A stretch of DNA of 64,000 nt from Limonium bicolor. Its lineage: Eukaryota > Streptophyta > Magnoliopsida > Caryophyllales > Plumbaginaceae. The notes beneath the pieces are model-generated. The model searched no databases. It was not told where the DNA came from and was given only the letters and a program-made list of their open reading frames with translations. Numbering within the stretch: position 1 is the first letter of the stretch; each line of letters starts with the position of its first letter. The DNA lies in NCBI GenBank assembly GCA_023374045.1, contig CM041776.1, positions 278,048,039-278,112,038 of the forward strand, read 5' to 3'. Positions 59,068 to 64,000 of the stretch are shown piece after piece. A program made the translations under genes and the position numbers.

Positions 59068-59396
59068 ATTAAAAAACTCGCTATTGTTCCAGATACATCA
59101 TTGACCGGTCGTGGACGTGATGTTGGGTTAGACAAGTTTAGTAGTTTAAGTAGAGATGCGATAATTCATAAACTGGAAACTCCTTTTTGATTGAGAATTT
59201 ACACTCTAGAAATTCATTCAATCTCCCGCCGCCCAACCTATAGACTCCAGGACATTTCTGGACTTATCATCAAAGTCCTCTACCCTTCCTGACAGCAGGC
59301 CTATGGTTCCCCAACCGTTCCCCGACTAGTTAGTCTACTAAATACCAAGAGTATTAAGTTAGTTACATAGTCTAACCACTCTAACTAACTCCCTAG

Positions 59397-59575
59397 CGCG
59401 CGCGCACACACACACGCCGCACCACCACACACACACACACACACACCACACACACACACACACACCACACACACACACACACACCACACACACACACACA
59501 CACACACCACACACACACACACCACCACACACACACACACACACACACACCCACACACACACACACACACACACA
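59397..59575. repeat. CA microsatellite with periodic CCACAC breaks
   Basis: (CA)n of about 180 bp interrupted by CCAC every 18-26 bp, so a small higher-order repeat. The open frames across it (Cys/Val-rich) are artefacts of the repeat. Confidence 0.95.
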
Positions 59576-59657
59576 TCAACACACCGTATGACTCAGCTTA
59601 TACTCATTATCCTGCTTTCTCACGTGTGTATCTTACTTTCTATTCATACATGTATTG

Positions 59658-59660
<3 letters not shown>

Positions 59661-59713
<53 letters not shown>
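59661..59713. repeat. TA microsatellite
   Basis: (TA)n with one ATAAT-type break, followed by a short CA run. Confidence 0.95.
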
Positions 59714-59721
<8 letters not shown>

Positions 59722-60338
59722 TAATCAAGTTAACTTATAATGACCAAACTATAATAAGCACTAGAGGACGGTTTCCTTTAGTTCCTAGTAGAATAGCTCT
59801 ATACAAGGTAGGCTGATCTCCAACTTTATTATAGGTGCATCCATGACACGTGTCGTTCACTGGTTGGACACATTGGAGGCAAGAGCTCAAATGGTCGTTT
59901 GCTCTGTGTGGTCTCCACTTTCCTAGTCTGATGACTTTATTAATGTTGTGTAATTAATGCACTTTTATAGCTCAGATTATGTCTTATTATCTTGTTCATG
60001 ATTATGCTTTCTTCAACACGCCTTTGTCATAAACTTTTACCAAGTTGTATGTGGTCGTATATGTTGTTGGTTTACTCTCATTCTTGATTGGTATATCATG
60101 GTCTCTTGAACACTTCTGATGCTGAGAGTCATGTTTTTGTTAATCTAGTGTCTCATGTGTGCTAGGAGCTCTGCAGACAAGTGCCAAACTGGTAGGACAC
60201 TAGTCGACTAGAGTGCTTGCAACCTTACGTGTTAAGCCACTCTTTCACCTGTTTACCTGAACTTCATACTTAGGAAAAACATGTTAGATAAACAACACAG
60301 GGTTGCTATCATCAAAACCTAAAGAACTTGACTTAACA

Positions 60339-60866
60339 GTGGAGTAGGGCAATCTGTTTTTTAACTCATTCTATACTTTATAATATCACCAGTGACTAGC
60401 AAATTTCTAAAGTTTATGGTTTAAGGTTTAGGGTCTACCCTTCACTACAAACCCTAAGATAAGTGTTCGACGTTTTAACTTTCAAAGGGTACTTTTTTTA
60501 TGGTGTGTGATGTAGGGTAATATTTTTTTAAGTCATTCTATACTTTATAATGTCACCACTTACTCGACATATTTTAAGGGTTTATGACCCTAACCCACTA
60601 CTACAAACCCTAATATAAGCTTTCGATGTTTTAACATTCCTAGGGTTGTTTTAGGGTGTGTGGTGTAGGGTAATCTTTTTTTAACTCATTTGATACTTTA
60701 TAACGTCTTCACATACTCAGTAGATTTTAGAGTTTATGGTTTAGAATTTATGATCATTGGATTCTAAACTCTCCACTACAAACCCAAAATAAATCTTAAA
60801 CGTTTTAAATTTCCTAGGATGATTTTTAGGGTTTGTGGTGTAGCGTTATCTTATTTTATGTCGTTT
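60339..60866. repeat. Satellite array, left block (about three and a half units)
   Basis: Units of about 150-175 bp begin at GGGCAATCT/GGGTAATAT/GGGTAATCT landmarks near 60348, 60515, 60668 and 60843. Each contains CTATACTTTATAATGTCACC, CACTACAAACCCTAA, CGTTTTAACTTTCCTAGGG and often GGTTTAGGG. The long and short forms differ by that telomere-like insert. Confidence 0.8.
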
Positions 60867-62946
60867 TGTGATATCTGAATTGAAATTCTAAGTTAGTTTT
60901 GGTTTTCGATATCTTATTATAAGAGGGATTTATGTCATTGTAGGTTGTTTTGTGATTAAAAGAAGTGGAAGGGGCAGGGCGGTCATTTGCTCAAGTCATA
61001 CTTTAAGTAAGGGAATTAGGAAAGGAGAACTCATTTTCATGTTCTTTCTTGAGCAGTTTTCCAATTTCCCGTTCAGCGCTCTATCTCTCACTCTTTCTTC
61101 TTCCTTAGTTGCTCAATCTGCTCCGGTGTTGTCTAATCTTCTATGTCATTCTGCGTGTGGATTCCAAGGTTCTCGTTGTTGTGTTGTTTGCTGCATTTCA
61201 GGTTTGAGATTGTGGTTTAAGTTCAGCGTTCATTTCATTCTTAGTTTTGTTCCTCCCCGTTTCTGATTTTGGTTCTAATCTTTGGATTGATTTGATCAGT
61301 TGTTTTACGTTGGATTTCAGAGTGGTCTGCAGTGTGTTTGTTCAGTTTTAGTAGAGGCTTGCTGGTCTGTAATTCAAGGTAGGTGGTGAATGAATTCTAC
61401 GAATGTGATTGACCATGGAGGAATTTAGGGATTTAGGACTTCTATGTTTGATTGTTATTTTAAAGTGTTTTTATGAGTTGATTCTCCCTATGTTTTACTA
61501 TTGTTTCGCCTACAAAACCATGGAAATCTGGGTTAGCGATGTGGTTTGATTGTGTGAAGATTGAGGATTTGATTATGAAGTTTTTACAAATTTTCATGAC
61601 AGTTTTCTCACGTCCAGACGTCCATCCAGAATCGCATGTCCGGATAGGCTTTCGGATGCTTTAAGTTTTCTACTATTTTGGTTGTTTCCGGACTTCCTCT
61701 GGTCTATCTTACAGGTCTGAACGCAGTGTAAGGATGAATCTTGGTTCCAAGTATCAGCTCATGTCCCGACTTTCAAGCCCAGACACAGGTCTGAACTTGT
61801 CCAGACTTTTCTGTGTTTTAAGTATCGGCATGCATCCGAACTTCCAAGCCCGAACAATGTTTAAACATATCTCTGTTTTAAAGTCTCAACTTGTGTTTGG
61901 ACTTCCAATCCCAGACACAAGTCCAGACACCACCACATATATTTTCTTCAGATATATGTCAGAACTTCCAAGCCTGAACACAAGTCCGGACATCTCTGTT
62001 TTGAAGTCTCGATATGCGCCCGGACTTCCAAGCCCAGACACATGTCTAGACACCCTTCTGACTTTGACTATAATGAGCTTCCGATCTCCAGTTTGTCTTT
62101 TGTTTGTGAGGTTATGATCCCCTAAGTCTGATTAAGTGATTTACTCACGTTATTGCGCATGTTTATGCACTTCTGTTCTGAAAGTTAAGTATCCATTTGA
62201 CACCTAGTTTCTTTGCTTTCTGAGTCATGGATGGTTGGGTTGAGCTATCTCATAGCATGCTGTGTAGATGTCATTTTGTTATGTGCCTACGTATTTCCCC
62301 ATTTTTGTTTTGAGACTAACGGTTCTATTGGTCTTTGGACCATTTTTGCATTGTCGACGATCTTCCGATCCATGGGTCTTTGACCCTTTATGTGTGTGCT
62401 TAGGACTAGTATCCTACTCTGTTTTGTGAACTCAGATATGTTTTGCTAAGTGTGTTTTGGTTTCCACTTCTGTTCAGTTTTTAGCTTTGACAACTTTGAT
62501 ATAAGACTCTGTTTTTCAAAGGTTACAGTTCGATGTGCTTATATATTTATAATGTTATATTGCTTACAACCTTTTGGGCAGACTTCGTTGTTGAAGTTTG
62601 CTACTTATTGAGATGTAGTTTCTTCCCCCTTCCACTAACGCTTTGAAGATTGATTAACGATGGATCTTGCTTCTGTCCTGGAGGCTTTTAGTTTACCTCT
62701 ATTTCGGAAAACTTGTATAGTTTTGTGCATTGACACTTTTTCGTTGTTGATGTAGCCTTCTGGCCTTTCTGACTTTGGATTGACTTCTATTTTGTGGCTA
62801 TTGTAAACCTACATTGTTGGTTATGTATATAAGTATTTATCTTTGGGTTTGAGATGCATTTCGATTAGTAGCCTTGCGTGCTCTCGGTTAGTGTGGTGCG
62901 TGGGGTGTACCAACCTATGAACTAGCCTAATTTTGGGGTTGTTACA
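60867..62946 (+). mobile_element. Decayed solo LTR, probably of the same gypsy group
   Basis: Starts TGTGATATCTGA, ends TTTGGGGTTGTTACA and interrupts a satellite unit. Flanks CGTTT and TGTTC can both derive from CGTTC, an eroded 5-bp TSD. It contains a degenerate hairpin array like that of the 19633-24223 solo LTR. Open frames (60952-61266 and 61734-62117) lie in LTR sequence and are not supported as genes. Confidence 0.6.
61610..62055 (+). repeat. Degenerate hairpin array in the right solo LTR
   Basis: Units centred on GGACTTCCAAGCCCAGACAC recur near 61767, 61835, 61897, 61960 and 62018 (58-68 bp apart), with weak copies before. Arms such as TGTGTTTGGACTT / AAGTCCAGACAC are only partly complementary now. 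Confidence 0.65.
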
Positions 62947-63670
62947 TGTTCGATACTCTATGATGTCACCACTGACTCAACAAATGTTAAGGTTTATTAT
63001 TTTGGATTTAGGGTTGTTTGACCCTAAACCCTTCACTACAAACTTAGAAAAGTCTTCGACATTTTAACTTTCCTATGGTGGTTTTTAGAGTGTGTGGTGT
63101 AAGGTAATCTTTTTAAATTTGTTCTATACTTTATACTGTCACCACAAACTCGACACATGTTTAGGATTTCTAAACCCTTCATTACAAACCCTATAGTAAT
63201 TGTTCGATGTTTTAAACTTTCCTAGGGTGGTTTTTAGGGTGTGTAGTGTAGGGTAATATTATTTAAGTCGTTTACACTTTATAATCTGATACTGACTCGA
63301 CAGATTTTTAGGATTTATTGGTCATAGTTTAGGCTCATTAAACCACAAACACTATACTACAATCCCTAAAAATGCCTTCGGCGATTTAACTTTCCTAGGA
63401 TGGTTTTTTGGGTGTGTGAGACTAATTTTTTTAACTTGTTATACTTTATAATGTCGTCACTGACTCGAAAGATTTTTTAAGGTTTCTAAACCCTTCACTA
63501 CAAACCCTAAGATAAGTCTTTGACGTTTTAGTTTTCCTACGGTGGTTTTTAGGGTGCATGTGGTGTAGGGTAATCTCTTTTTTTAGTCGTTCTATACTTT
63601 ATTATGTCGTCACTCATATGACATATTTTTATGTTTTTAGTTTAAGGTTTATATGGTCATTAGCTGATGT
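62947..63670. repeat. Satellite array, right block
   Basis: Continues the left block after the solo LTR. Unit landmarks at about 63101, 63251, 63420 and 63568, with CACTACAAACCCTAA and TTTAGGGTGTGTGGTGTAGGG words. Confidence 0.8.
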
Positions 63671-64000
63671 TGTCGGAAAAAAAGTAATGTAAGATAACTT
63701 AGAAAACCAAACAAGTTTGGGCTGCACAACGGCTAGCCCTCGATAGAGCGCCGGGCAGCTGTAGGGTCTCTAGCCGCTAGTCGGCTGTGGGTGCTCTGAC
63801 CACCTAGATGATGGGGGGCTTGTAGTCTATTGTCGGTTGTCTGTGGTGCATGAAGTAATTTGGTTACTGCATATAACAGTTCTATAAGATGTAGCTGTAT
63901 ATGAAACAGTACTTGTTTAGAAATTGTACAAAAAAAATTAGAATTCCTCTTTTGCGGGCTTATGGAAATGATTTATTTAATTTATTTACATTTTACATTA
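63671..64000. other. Unassigned sequence at the right edge
   Basis: About 63720-63830 is GC-rich with inverted words (GGCTAGC/GCCGCTAG, AGCCG/CGGCT); the rest is AT-rich. It could be the edge of another element. No gene is supported. Confidence 0.4.

Larger units (their letters stand above)
59071..60338 (-). repeat. 5' LTR of Copia-A (approximate inner border)
   Basis: Minus-strand start TGTTAAGTCAAGTTC at 60338, followed by TTTTGATGATAGCAA, a common opening of plant copia LTRs. The inner end near 59071 lacks a clean CA. The partner LTR lies outside the window, so the borders cannot be cross-checked. It contains long microsatellites. Confidence 0.65.

Noticed and set aside
59359..59582. Cys/Val-rich open frames
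   Set aside because: Translation of a CA microsatellite.
60952..61266. 104-aa frame that could be a host gene start
   Set aside because: It lies inside a sequence with LTR-like termini and an eroded target duplication, and has no recognisable domain.
63720..63830. Structured ncRNA from GC-rich inverted words
   Set aside because: Only short, imperfect complementarity; no family resemblance and the element edge lies nearby.

Overview
This window is plant nuclear DNA, probably from a repeat-rich dicot. It holds no recognisable cellular gene, rRNA or functional tRNA. The evidence is the set of plant-type elements: Ty1/copia, Ty3/gypsy with iMet-type and Asp-type primer sites, CACTA, hAT, and a Stowaway-like MITE. 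There is also a satellite with plant-telomere-like words (AAACCCTA). I cannot name the species.

The window is one stack of nested insertions, and nearly every boundary can be fixed by a target-site duplication (TSD). The base layer is a satellite of about 150-175 bp per unit (60339-60866 and 62947-63670), interrupted by a decayed solo LTR (60867-62946). A minus-strand copia element (Copia-A) sits in the satellite. Its 5' LTR is 59071-60338, and its dead polyprotein is cut into four pieces: 58418-59015, 24229-25736, 18331-19632 and 1-565. Its 3' end lies beyond the left edge of the window.

Three insertions split Copia-A. (i) Gypsy-1, 566-18325, plus strand, 5.1-5.3 kb LTRs, TSD CCAAA, itself hit by a CACTA element (10150-13010, TSD TCT) that carries a MITE. 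(ii) A 4.6 kb solo LTR, 19633-24223, TSD GATGC. (iii) A short CACTA, 25740-58414, TSD CCA. That CACTA contains Copia-B (26323-57979). Copia-B contains Gypsy-3 (29969-55582, minus, TSD GCAAT), which contains a hAT element (39145-39990, 8-bp TSD). The right LTR of Gypsy-3 contains TR4 (41335-51682, TSD ATGAT). TR4 is a non-autonomous element with the order LTR-internal-LTR-internal-LTR and an unfamiliar acidic protein.

Some structure is not explained by ordinary element annotation. (a) The Gypsy-1 Gag reading frame is interrupted by three GT-AG, intron-like segments of 75-82 nt. (b) Almost every gypsy polypurine tract here, terminal or internal, has a near-perfect hairpin directly upstream, with compensatory changes between elements. 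(c) The iMet primer site lies inside a 10-bp hairpin that covaries between Gypsy-1 and Gypsy-3. (d) Several LTRs carry arrays of hairpins at about a 72-bp period, with fast-changing sequence but preserved pairing. (e) The three gypsy families each carry two polypurine tracts.

Most reading frames here are broken. Many differences between near-identical copies are single-base deletions, so some frameshifts may be consensus errors rather than mutations. All boundaries and homologies were read by eye. No database search, folding program or alignment was run.
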